Source: JAJXTN01 sp038230895
Lineage (GTDB): Bacteria; Patescibacteriota; Saccharimonadia; Saccharimonadales; UBA4665
Reading direction: 5' to 3'
Length of the DNA: 47,933 nt
Assembly (NCBI GenBank): GCA_038230895.1
Contig: JBBRMJ010000010.1
Span: 1-47,933, forward strand
The number at the start of each line of letters is the position of its first letter. Positions within the stretch are counted from its first letter, which is position 1. Below are positions 1 through 6,333 of this stretch, piece after piece. The position numbers were made by a program, and so were the translations under genes. Under the pieces are notes generated by a model, which was not told the DNA's origin, made no database searches, and worked only from the letters and a program-made list of their open reading frames with translations.

Positions 1-44
1 AGCCATGGAAAGATCCTGTCGCGAGACGGGATTTTTTCATGGCT
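1..44 (+). terminator. Rho-independent terminator nested in an outer inverted repeat
   Basis: An 8-bp stem (13-20 pairing with 25-32, one G-T pair) closes a GCGA tetraloop and is followed directly by a run of six T. An outer 7-bp inverted repeat (AGCCATG at 1-7, CATGGCT at 38-44) encloses it. It should end a plus-strand transcript that begins before the window. The first five bases, AGCCA, look like the CCA end of a tRNA, so the terminated gene may be a tRNA. Confidence 0.75.
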
Positions 45-60
45 TGAGAGATTCAAACAT

Positions 61-186
61 CCGAGTGAACATTCGGGGTGAGAATTGCCAGTGGCAATTC
101 GCAAGGCAAGCTTCCGATGGCAACTGGTTGCCAGTCGCGAATTTGCGGGCCTGCCGAAGGTAGGTCGAATCCCTCCGCCCCAGCCA
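61..186 (+). other. Hairpin cluster ending in a tRNA-3'-end-like sequence
   Basis: Two perfect hairpins are visible: GAATTGCC-AGT-GGCAATTC at 82-100 and TGGCAAC-TG-GTTGCCA at 118-133. The stretch then ends in TCGAATCCCTCC...CCCCAGCCA (164-186), which resembles a tRNA T-arm plus acceptor plus CCA. GGGGTG at 75-80 can pair with CGCCCC at 176-181 like an acceptor stem, but I could not fold a normal D-arm, anticodon arm or T-stem. It may be a decayed tRNA, an attachment-site remnant or another structured RNA. I do not call it a functional tRNA. Confidence 0.35.
169..186 (+). repeat. 18-nt tRNA-tail-like direct repeat, copy 1
   Basis: ATCCCTCCGCCCCAGCCA matches the 18-mer at 938-955 at 16 of 18 positions. 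The two copies bracket the toxin-antitoxin locus, as att repeats from integration at a tRNA 3' end would. No integrase is present, so this reading is an inference. Confidence 0.35.
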
Positions 187-229
187 GCAGGTATTTAACG
201 GAGGTAGGCCGTATTGCTGTAATTAGAAG

Positions 230-490
230 TTAATCTCTGTTCACATCTTTGCGGTGTCGAACACGAATTATCAAGATAGTAAGTTTGTTATCTAGAATAT
301 CGTAGACGACGCGATGGTCACCAACCCAAAGACGCCACCTTTGAGCACCAATCATAGGCCGCACATTGCCTTTTCTCGGATCTATGCTCTATTTGTAAAT
401 TGCTTTAACTATTCGTAGACTAATTTGGTTCGGTAACTTGTTTAACTCTTTTTGGGCACTTCTAACAAATTCAACTTCGTAGTTGGTCAT
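230..490 (-). pseudogene. RelE/ParE-family toxin with in-frame TAG stop
   Basis: Reading the minus strand from ATG 490, one frame gives an 86-codon RelE-superfamily protein. It starts MTNYEVEFVRSAQKELNKLP, continues with RWRLWVGDHRVVYDI and ends in the typical VRHRKDVNRD tail. Codon 34 (391-389) is TAG, so the frame is interrupted before the catalytic C-terminal half. The rest is intact to the TAA at 232-230, so a single base change such as CAG to TAG would explain the damage. The start overlaps the antitoxin 3' end by 20 bp, the normal arrangement for such pairs. An intact toxin would cleave ribosome-bound mRNA or inhibit gyrase, depending on subfamily. As it stands the gene should be inactive unless the amber codon is suppressed or is a sequencing error. 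Confidence 0.8.
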
Positions 491-710
491 AGGTTAAGCC
501 CAGATCATGTAAAACTTTTTCAAATGGTATGGCTTGTTCACCTCGTCGATTTTCAATTTCTTTTAAATCACTTAGATCCTCAAGCATATCCGCAAACTGC
601 TCATTGATTACATCAGAAAGTGAACGACTTTCAGCAACTGCTTTATGCTGTAGAAACTTCTTAACAAAAGGATCTAGGTAAATTGTAGTTTTTTCACTTA
701 GATTACTCAT
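471..710 (-). CDS. RHH/RelB-like antitoxin
   Basis: This 79-aa protein opens with a short beta strand (TTIYLDPFVKKFL) and two helices typical of ribbon-helix-helix antitoxins. An acidic C-terminal tail (about residues 42-79) would bind the toxin. It lies directly upstream of, and overlaps, the broken RelE-type toxin gene. The antitoxin frame itself is intact, so the locus may persist as an antitoxin-only relic. RHH antitoxins normally repress their own promoter, and a 10-bp palindrome lies next to the -10 box. The start is ATG 710, only 7 nt downstream of that box, so the message may be leaderless. The family call rests on motif and context. Confidence 0.7.
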   Translation of the reverse strand: MSNLSEKTTIYLDPFVKKFLQHKAVAESRSLSDVINEQFADMLEDLSDLKEIENRRGEQAIPFEKVLHDLGLTYDQLRS

Positions 711-717
711 CCTTTAC

Positions 718-730
718 ATTATAACGTTAT
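718..730 (-). promoter_or_regulatory. -10 box and palindromic operator of the toxin-antitoxin locus
   Basis: On the minus strand TATAAT (723-718) lies 7 nt before the antitoxin ATG. It overlaps the perfect palindrome ATAACGTTAT (721-730), a plausible autoregulatory RHH operator. No clear -35 is seen. Confidence 0.5.
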
Positions 731-794
731 GACGCTATAGAGTCATGCTTCTTTCTGTGACAGGTTCCAGACCAGCCTGCTCAGCCACGAAATG

Positions 795-818
795 ACACCA
801 CCTCGCGTGGTGTTTTTT
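795..818 (+). terminator. Rho-independent terminator
   Basis: ACACCAC (795-801) pairs with GTGGTGT (807-813) around a 5-nt loop and runs into six T (813-818). It lies right after the tRNA-tail-like GCTCAGCCAC, so it may once have terminated a tRNA transcript. No intact plus-strand gene precedes it now. Confidence 0.8.
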
Positions 819-937
819 CGTAGCTGGGCAGCAGGGCTGCTAGATCTCCTTTGCGAAGCAATCGGGGTGCGGTGGAATGAGGACGCGCACAGGAACTTGC
901 TCCGAGCACGCCGGAATAAAAAAGGACAAAGTCCGCT

Positions 938-955
938 ATCCCTCCGGCTCAGCCA
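938..955 (+). repeat. 18-nt tRNA-tail-like direct repeat, copy 2
   Basis: ATCCCTCCGGCTCAGCCA matches the 18-mer at 169-186 at 16 of 18 positions. See copy 1 for the possible attachment-site reading. Confidence 0.35.
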
Positions 956-997
956 CACATAATTAAGGTCGCATATCTGGTTTCTGCATGATTATAT

Positions 998-1521
998 TTG
1001 CGTTGCTCGAGTTATGCATTTTATAGGCTTGTTAAATTAGTGTATGAACATTGTGAAATCGTAGCGGAGATCGCTGCTTGGTGTGTCGATCAGTGGAACC
1101 TTTCGGTGGATAATGACCTATTAGTGGCAAGCTGCTTATTACACGACATGGGCACATACGCATGATTTGACGCTAAAGGTACAGACGGCAACGAGCATAA
1201 TTACAAGCAACACGCTATATTCGGAGCTGCCTTAGCACTCGAGGAAGGCTTTGATCCAAGAATTGCAGATGCCATTCGTACGCATGTCTTAATGGGTCTA
1301 AGTAAACAAGAAATTAAGGAAGGCCACTATGGCATGCCGCAAAAAAATTATTTCCCTACAACGTTAGAAGCTCGCCTACTTTGTTACGCAGACCGTTTTC
1401 ACAGCAAGCACCCTACGTTTAATTCATATGAAGCTTTTTAGAACGTTTAGCGAAAGGGCTCCCAAACCAGGCAGAAAAGCTTGAACAATCAGCCAATGAG
1501 TTCGGAATAGCAGACATTTAA
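998..1521 (+). pseudogene. HD-domain phosphohydrolase, broken by TGA and a frameshift
   Basis: From about 1022 one frame reads an HD-superfamily protein: YEHCEIVAEIAAW, then SCLLHDMGTYA with the HD metal motif, a TGA at 1163-1165, then FDAKGTDGNEHNYKQHAIFG, IADAIRTHV and LEARLLCYADRFHSKHPTFN. After SYEAF the frame hits TAG at 1439-1441. Shifting frame restores ERLAKGLPNQAEKLEQ and a TAA at 1519-1521, as if one T were lost from a T6 tract at 1435-1439. Family members are metal-dependent phosphohydrolases of uncertain substrate. TGA is a normal stop elsewhere in this window, so both lesions look real. The start is uncertain (TTG 998 or GTG 1040). Confidence 0.8.
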
Positions 1522-1710
1522 GCTCTTACAAAAAATATGGACACCCAATTCGTTAGTAGCTGGCAGCACTAAAACTGATGATGTCTCTCAGTATTAGTAT
1601 CGCAGTTTCAAGAACAGGATTGGAATTCTCTGTTACTACTGCCTTGTTTTAGAGTCGCTGTACCATAGCTTATATCCGTCAATATTGAAAATGAATTCTC
1701 CTAAGATAGC

Positions 1711-3156
1711 CTAACTCGAGTATTTTTCTGCAAGCTTTAGTATCATACTCATCCGAAAATTATCATTTAAAAGTTCACGATGGGTATTTAAGAACTTCCA
1801 GTAAAGTGCATTAAACTCGCTGGATTTCGCCGCTTCTAAATTAGGCCACCAGCTACCCATCTTTTGTAAATAGTTACCACCCGATATATAAGGCTTCGTT
1901 GCAATCACCCCGCCGTCAGCGTATTGACTCATCCCTTGGACATTTGGAACCATTACCCATTCGTAAGCATCGACATACATACTACTAAACCACAGGTAGA
2001 CAGACCGCGGGTTGTATTCGTTTAGTAAAAACCAATTACCCAATATCATAAGGCGCTCTATGTGATGATTGTAGCCATAGGTATGTACGGTTTCTAAAGC
2101 TGCTTTTACGGGTATTGGAAGTTCCTGTTCTCTATAAGTATTGTCATACCACCAGCTTTCCAGTTCTTTTGTAAACCCAAAATAATTTGCATCGATTAGA
2201 TCCGGCATTCGAACGTACATACCGTACATGTATTCTCGCCAACCAATTATTTGCCGCACGAAGCCCTCTACGGAGTTGAGCGGGGCGTCGCCATAATAAT
2301 ACGCATTCAGTACTGCTTCCACACAAGCTTTTGGGTCTAATAACCCACAATTCAGAAGCGGTGATAGTACGCTATGAAATAAAAATGGCTCATCAGCTCT
2401 CGATGCATCCTCATATGGACCAAACAACCTTAGTTTAGTTTGTATAAAATCAGCAAGCCATATGTCAGCTGTTTCAAAAGTGGTTGGCAGCCAAAAATTT
2501 TCCGCAGTACCTGGATTGTTAGAAAATAGTTTTTCAATAATTGGAATAACTTCTCTCGTAACGATATCTTGTGGCTGTGGCCGGGTGATGGGTAGTGCTA
2601 GCCCGGATTTTGGCAATGGTTTTTGGTTTTCCGAATCATAATTCCATGCACCGCCAACAGGTTTTTTATCGTCCATCAATATACCTGTTCGCTTGCGCTG
2701 CCATCGATAAAAGGATTCCATTATCGGTTGTTTTTGAGATCCGTACCATTCGTCAAAACTATCAGGGCTCGTAAGAAATTGTTGATTTGACGAAACGACA
2801 GACTTGATACGAAGTGTCTTACACAAATTTAATAATTTTTGTTGTGGTGATGTGTCAGAGGTCTGCATCCATTCAAGCTGGGTTATCTGGTTCTGGACAA
2901 TTATTTGCTGAAGTTGATCTATAAAGACATTAGAATTTGTTATTTCGATGTACATGACTGTTTTGTTTTTAGAGATTAAATAGTCTCGATAATTTCTCAT
3001 AGCCGCTAATATAAGTACCAGCTTGTGTTTATGATAATTTAGTTTTGAGCATATATCGTATGCCTCAATCATAATAATCAGGTCTTCCGAATCTGCGTCT
3101 ACTGCTGGATGATTACGCATTAATTGGTTGCCGAGCACGACATAGGCTTTTCTCAT
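1711..3156 (-). CDS. PhrB/CryB-type photolyase lacking the Fe-S cysteines
   Basis: The 481-aa protein matches the bacterial (6-4) photolyase/cryptochrome family represented by PhrB and CryB. It has an N-terminal Rossmann antenna domain (AYVVLGNQL, about 1-130) and a C-terminal FAD-binding helical domain. Family signatures are QIIGWREYMYGMY, YNHHIERLMILGNW, YVDAYEWVMVPNV and GMSQYADGG. Relatives bind a [4Fe-4S] cluster with four cysteines: one before the HHIERLM helix and three in a C-x2-C...CPF loop before the LYW motif. Here the first position reads ALETVH and the loop is shortened to GSWWPNLEAAKSSEFNALYW, so no ligand cysteine remains. It is the last gene of the operon and its ATG overlaps the DUF2256 stop by 4 bp. 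DNA repair or light signalling is inferred. Confidence 0.88.
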   Translation of the reverse strand: MRKAYVVLGNQLMRNHPAVDADSEDLIIMIEAYDICSKLNYHKHKLVLILAAMRNYRDYLISKNKTVMYIEITNSNVFIDQLQQIIVQNQITQLEWMQTSDTSPQQKLLNLCKTLRIKSVVSSNQQFLTSPDSFDEWYGSQKQPIMESFYRWQRKRTGILMDDKKPVGGAWNYDSENQKPLPKSGLALPITRPQPQDIVTREVIPIIEKLFSNNPGTAENFWLPTTFETADIWLADFIQTKLRLFGPYEDASRADEPFLFHSVLSPLLNCGLLDPKACVEAVLNAYYYGDAPLNSVEGFVRQIIGWREYMYGMYVRMPDLIDANYFGFTKELESWWYDNTYREQELPIPVKAALETVHTYGYNHHIERLMILGNWFLLNEYNPRSVYLWFSSMYVDAYEWVMVPNVQGMSQYADGGVIATKPYISGGNYLQKMGSWWPNLEAAKSSEFNALYWKFLNTHRELLNDNFRMSMILKLAEKYSS

Positions 3157-3296
3157 TTTTTAACCTTCTTGTTGCTGCATCTTTTTGAACAATACATTAT
3201 CTGCTCCCAGATCCCACGCTTTTGCCACTTCGCTCTATTGGTAAACGGCCTTCCGCAGCAGAAACACATTTTAGATTCTAAAGTTGTTTTTCGCAT
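3153..3296 (-). CDS. DUF2256 zinc-finger-like protein
   Basis: This 47-aa protein starts at ATG 3296. Two cysteine pairs, CFCC before GRPF and YCSKRC near the C-terminus, together with the W-x-K-x5-W pattern between them, match DUF2256. That family is a short probable zinc-binding family repeatedly found beside photolyase and cryptochrome genes. It overlaps the upstream FAD-domain gene by 19 bp and the downstream phr gene by 4 bp, so translation is probably coupled. A longer upstream start in the same frame (3383) would bury 87 further bases inside the neighbour and add unrelated residues, so I prefer 3296. Its function is unknown; a cofactor-loading or partner role for the photolyases is a guess from context. 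Confidence 0.82.
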   Translation of the reverse strand: MRKTTLESKMCFCCGRPFTNRAKWQKRGIWEQIMYCSKRCSNKKVKK

Positions 3297-4357
3297 TGCT
3301 TCCAAAAGCTCATAAACGAATTGTAGGATCGAAGTGGAACACCAGGAAAGAGTAGTGGCATTGGCTCGGCTGTTCCTGGCCAATGCTTGACTGACGGGTG
3401 TGATACAAAGCTCACAAGCGGACCGAGCCTTAGATGAAGCTCATTAGGATCCCCAACATAGACTTGCATATCAGGAATTTCATTCGCGATTTTTAGTATC
3501 GACTCCATTACCTTATCCGAAACTGGAAATTTATTGAACCAATCGGGCTCTATAACTACTATACGATTCGCCCTCATTTCTTTATGCCAGCCTGCATTTA
3601 ACCAAAAGCTATGATATAGCAGTGTTGGCAGTGTTGAATCTATCTGTAAGACATCCTTTTTCGGAGCCTCCCAGCTCAGTTCAACATACTGTCTGTCTTC
3701 AAGAATGCTAGGCGTATCAATAACCGAAAGATCTTCGTAGCTTTGATCGAGAAATGAATTTAACTGTTTCGTTCCTGAGTAGCGGTTGATGTTTTCTTGG
3801 GCAGGAAGATAGCGTTTAGAACTAAATGTACCAGCTATCCATTGCCAGGATAAAAAATTGCTTGCAGGATCCCCGTCTAATAGATAATAATACATCCACT
3901 TTGCTGGTTGTTGCCACCCTGTATGAGCTATGTTACATATAAGGCTGCTTAGCCACATGCGCATATGGTTGTGTATGTAGCCGGTGGTATAGAGTTCTCG
4001 TATGCCGGCATCTATTGCAACAATCCCCGTATTTGCATTTACAATGCTGCTGGGTAGTTCATTAGATTCAACGACTGTCTGTGCCAACATAATATCTGTA
4101 AAAATTGCATCTCCACGCACCAACCACTCTCTCTGCCAATATTCTCTCCAGGCAAGTTCAAATAAAAGCTTATAGTTTTCCTGATTTGTGTACGTACTCA
4201 TGAGGTGCGTCTTGATTTGTGGAAGCGTCAACACACCCCGCGTAATATACACTGACAGTTTCGTACTTTTACCTAAGTGATTTCTCTCACGGGCATATGT
4301 AATTGGGTTTATCGCTAATAGGGCAGCTAATGCCCCGTCGTTAATTGGTGTTTTCAT
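3278..4357 (-). CDS. Photolyase-like FAD-binding protein with rearranged domains
   Basis: The 359-aa product contains the photolyase FAD-binding domain at its N-terminus: ELAWREYWQREW (about 67-78), TGYIHNHMRMWLSSLICN, LLDGDPASNFLSWQWIAGTF and the ENINRYS segment. The usual N-terminal antenna domain is absent. Instead about 140 residues follow, including an alpha/beta-looking stretch (NRIVVIEPDWF, DMQVYVGDP), so the domain order appears swapped. It is the first gene of the operon with DUF2256 and the PhrB homologue. The start ATG 4357 lies 10 nt after a minus-strand TATACT box. A photolyase or cryptochrome-like light-driven flavoprotein is likely; the substrate cannot be told. Confidence 0.82.
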   Translation of the reverse strand: MKTPINDGALAALLAINPITYARERNHLGKSTKLSVYITRGVLTLPQIKTHLMSTYTNQENYKLLFELAWREYWQREWLVRGDAIFTDIMLAQTVVESNELPSSIVNANTGIVAIDAGIRELYTTGYIHNHMRMWLSSLICNIAHTGWQQPAKWMYYYLLDGDPASNFLSWQWIAGTFSSKRYLPAQENINRYSGTKQLNSFLDQSYEDLSVIDTPSILEDRQYVELSWEAPKKDVLQIDSTLPTLLYHSFWLNAGWHKEMRANRIVVIEPDWFNKFPVSDKVMESILKIANEIPDMQVYVGDPNELHLRLGPLVSFVSHPSVKHWPGTAEPMPLLFPGVPLRSYNSFMSFWKQCEKQL

Positions 4358-4367
4358 GACTGAGACT

Positions 4368-4382
4368 AGTATAAGCTATAGT
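4368..4382. promoter_or_regulatory. Divergent -10 boxes separated by 3 nt
   Basis: TATACT on the minus strand (4373-4368) and TATAGT on the plus strand (4377-4382) lie back to back with only AGC between them. The first would start the photolyase operon 10 nt before its ATG, the second the small ORF 6 nt before its ATG. The two RNA polymerase footprints would overlap, so transcription should be mutually exclusive. Confidence 0.6.
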
Positions 4383-4388
4383 TAAAGT

Positions 4389-4550
4389 ATGAAATACAAT
4401 ACAAAATCTTTTTCTCAAAAAGTTCGCTCTAAAGTTGCGAGACGAAAAAGAAATCGTTATCATAACGACGCCGTTTTGTTTCCAGACGATACGTTGTTAG
4501 TAGATCGTAAAAGACGTACGTCATTAAAAAAGAAGTCTACTACTCAATAA
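4389..4550 (+). CDS. Small basic hypothetical protein (53 aa)
   Basis: ATG 4389 to TAA 4550 encodes a 53-aa, strongly basic protein (MKYNTKSFSQKVRSKVARRK, later RKRRTSLKKK) with an acidic, hydrophobic middle (AVLFPDDTLLVD). The ATG stands 6 nt after TATAGT, the same spacing seen at other genes here, so a leaderless mRNA is predicted. It diverges from the photolyase operon and shares its promoter region. No family is recognised. The charge suggests a nucleic-acid or ribosome contact, but that is a guess. It could be spurious; the promoter placement is the main support. Confidence 0.5.
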   Translation: MKYNTKSFSQKVRSKVARRKRNRYHNDAVLFPDDTLLVDRKRRTSLKKKSTTQ

Positions 4551-4561
4551 CAAACCAAACA

Positions 4562-4636
4562 AACCAAGGAATGCATCTATTAATACTAGCCTTCGGTGCA
4601 GGGGAGGGCCAGCTTTTGAGCTACGATACCTTGGTT
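4562..4636. repeat. 8-bp inverted repeat in intergenic DNA
   Basis: AACCAAGG (4562-4569) and CCTTGGTT (4629-4636) are perfect inverted copies separated by 59 nt, lying between the small basic ORF and the SRPBCC gene. No T-tract follows, so this is not a standard terminator. Nothing else is seen in 4551-4722. Confidence 0.35.
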
Positions 4637-4722
4637 AACACCGTTTGCCACTTGCACGCCGCATGATCACGATGTACATATCTGTGAGTATACCCGGTTA
4701 ACTCCGCAACTATACGGAATTA

Positions 4723-5178
4723 TTATGTAACCGAAGCCAGTCTTCGTTTGAGCCTCCAGACACTGATGCGCAGAAAAAGCCAGTTTATCGGATAGCCGAC
4801 ATACCACAGCATCAAGTACCATGATGGCTGTTGTTCGGGGATTTCCGACCAGACAAATACGCAACCATTTTCAGTCGTGAACAACTCAAACACGCCAATA
4901 CCCCTCACAAACTTGCCCGTATGCCGCACAACACACCGTGTGCCGGGAAGCCACTCGGTAATCTGCATCGTATCGGTAAAGCCGAGCCTGCCAAACCCGC
5001 TCCGAGCCACGATGACATCACCGACATTTGACGACTGCTGACCAGCGACTACCCAAGTGAATAAAATCCATGCGGCTTGATCTTGCCAATCCATGACAGA
5101 GTCAAATGCGCTTGCTGACGCTAGTGGTAGACGGACAGATGCCGTGATTTGTCTACGATGGGGCTTGGGCGGCTTCAC
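4723..5178 (-). CDS. SRPBCC/polyketide-cyclase-like protein
   Basis: The 151-aa protein has the look of a START/SRPBCC small-ligand-binding fold: an N-terminal strand (ASVRLPLASASAFDSVMDW), a central beta-rich part (TDTMQITEWLPGTRCVVRHT, GVFELFTTENGCVFVWSEI) and a long C-terminal helix (about 118-151). Its start overlaps the end of the SDR gene by 26 bp, so the two are co-transcribed and probably coupled. Pairs of a YbjT-like SDR with a SRPBCC or DUF2867 domain occur in many bacteria, often as a fusion, which supports a joint role with a hydrophobic ligand. The substrate is unknown. Confidence 0.6.
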   Translation of the reverse strand: MKPPKPHRRQITASVRLPLASASAFDSVMDWQDQAAWILFTWVVAGQQSSNVGDVIVARSGFGRLGFTDTMQITEWLPGTRCVVRHTGKFVRGIGVFELFTTENGCVFVWSEIPEQQPSWYLMLWYVGYPINWLFLRISVWRLKRRLASVT

Positions 5179-6085
5179 GCAATGCCTCGGCTAATGATTT
5201 GGTGTGAATTTTTGGAAACAAGCGAGCCGCGTCGTCGGGGTGCGTGACAACCATCGAGTTACTTAAGCTATGCACCATGATTCGACCGATCTTCGCATGA
5301 TTACGTGGTGTAAACAGGTTCAGCCACCAACCGCCCAACCACTCCGGCAGAAACGGCAGTCGTATAATCAGCGGGTGCTTACCGGTCGAATGTGCATACA
5401 TCGCGTAAAGATCGCGGTAGCTGAGTGATTCTTGCCCGCCAATTTCAATAATCTCGTTTTTCAAACAGGGTACAGCAATGGCAGCAACCAGGTAATCCAA
5501 GGCATCGGATAAGGCTATAGGCTGCGTCAGACTGGATGACCAGCGAGGCAACGTCATAATAGGAAGAGCATGGACGAGGCAACGAATGATGTCGAAGGCA
5601 ATGCTGCCGTTACCAACAATCATCGAAGCACGGAACTCGATAACCAGTGGCAGTATCTCGCGCAGAATAGTACCGGTATTATGTCGGCTTAATAGGTGTT
5701 CAGACAGCTGTTCTTGGTCGTTACCCAAACCGCCCATAAATACGACACGCGCTACACGATTGGCTTTACATGATGCGGCAAAGCGCTGGGTCGCGATGGA
5801 CTCTTGCTCATAGAAATCTTTGGTTTGACCCATGAGATGCACAAAATAAAATGCTACATCAACACCCTTTAGAGCTGACAGCGTCGCTTCTTCATCCATG
5901 ACGCTCGCAGTTATGGCCTGGAAGCGATCAGCAGCGTCAGGCGCAACGGCATAGTCATGGGGTAAACGAGCAATAGCCCGGACATTGTATGTCGTTTGGG
6001 ACAATAATCGTTCGACCAAGTGCCTGCCAAGGAAGCCTGATGCGCCAACGATGGCGATTGTTTTGTTATCCGCTGTGGTGTGCAT
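5153..6085 (-). CDS. Atypical SDR, NAD(P)-binding epimerase-like (YbjT/NDUFA9 type)
   Basis: The Rossmann nucleotide motif IVGASGFLGRHL lies at the N-terminus (about 12-23). It is followed by RAIARLP, a DVAFYFVHLMGQTKDF stretch and a VVFMGGLGND strand, as in NmrA/YbjT-type atypical SDRs. The later EFRASMIVGNGSIAFDIIRCL and QPIALSDALDYLVAAI segments also fit. A canonical YxxxK catalytic pair is not obvious, so it may act as a redox sensor or on an unusual substrate. I place the start at ATG 6085, 10 nt after a CATACT -10 box at 6101-6096; a GTG at 6091 in the same frame would be too close to that box. It forms an operon with the SRPBCC gene. Confidence 0.75.
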   Translation of the reverse strand: MHTTADNKTIAIVGASGFLGRHLVERLLSQTTYNVRAIARLPHDYAVAPDAADRFQAITASVMDEEATLSALKGVDVAFYFVHLMGQTKDFYEQESIATQRFAASCKANRVARVVFMGGLGNDQEQLSEHLLSRHNTGTILREILPLVIEFRASMIVGNGSIAFDIIRCLVHALPIMTLPRWSSSLTQPIALSDALDYLVAAIAVPCLKNEIIEIGGQESLSYRDLYAMYAHSTGKHPLIIRLPFLPEWLGGWWLNLFTPRNHAKIGRIMVHSLSNSMVVTHPDDAARLFPKIHTKSLAEALREAAQAPS

Positions 6086-6285
6086 ACTCACACTAAGTAT
6101 GAGTGGTTTATGGCCGTATCGTCAAGCAAGCCAACGAGCTTATTTTGCTGAGTGATGACCGGTTTTATTACGATGCAGCTGCGTTGCCATTCGTCAGCAC
6201 CTAGATGATAGATGCGAGCTGGCACAGTTGTCTTTGGTTACGATGTTCGACAGACCAGATGGCCTACATTTGTTATCATAGAGCA

Positions 6286-6333
6286 ATGAACGCGAACAAC
6301 TATAACTATTTCGGTCAGTATGCCATATGTTAA
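6286..6333 (+). CDS. 15-codon upstream ORF overlapping the ligase start
   Basis: ATG 6286 lies 6 nt after the extended -10 TGTTATCAT (6271-6279). It opens a 15-codon frame, MNANNYNYFGQYAIC, that stops at TAA 6331-6333, just past the ligase ATG (6327). The overlap ATGTTAA is a typical translational-coupling arrangement. The peptide is rich in Asn and Tyr (four Asn, three Tyr), so it could be a plain coupling device or a leader sensing Asn/Tyr supply. It could also be chance, since nothing but position supports it. Confidence 0.4.
   Translation: MNANNYNYFGQYAIC

Larger units (their letters stand above)
711..997 (+). other. Intergenic stretch with tRNA-tail-like fragments
   Basis: No credible gene was found between the antitoxin promoter and the HD pseudogene. 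The stretch holds a fragment ending GCTCAGCCAC (779-788), a strong terminator just after it (795-818), and a second tRNA-tail-like sequence (938-956). An open frame spans 743-958 on the minus strand, but it runs through the terminator and both fragments and has no recognisable protein features. Confidence 0.5.

Noticed and set aside
743..958. 71-codon open frame on the minus strand
   Set aside because: It runs through a strong terminator and two tRNA-tail-like sequences, has no promoter or ribosome binding site, and its composition (many Arg, Ser, Trp) is typical of a chance frame.
1163..1165. TGA in the HD gene read as a sense codon (recoded genetic code)
   Set aside because: TGA serves as the normal stop of clear genes here, such as the gamma-glutamyl ligase and the Crp/Fnr regulator, and the HD gene has a second, independent frameshift.
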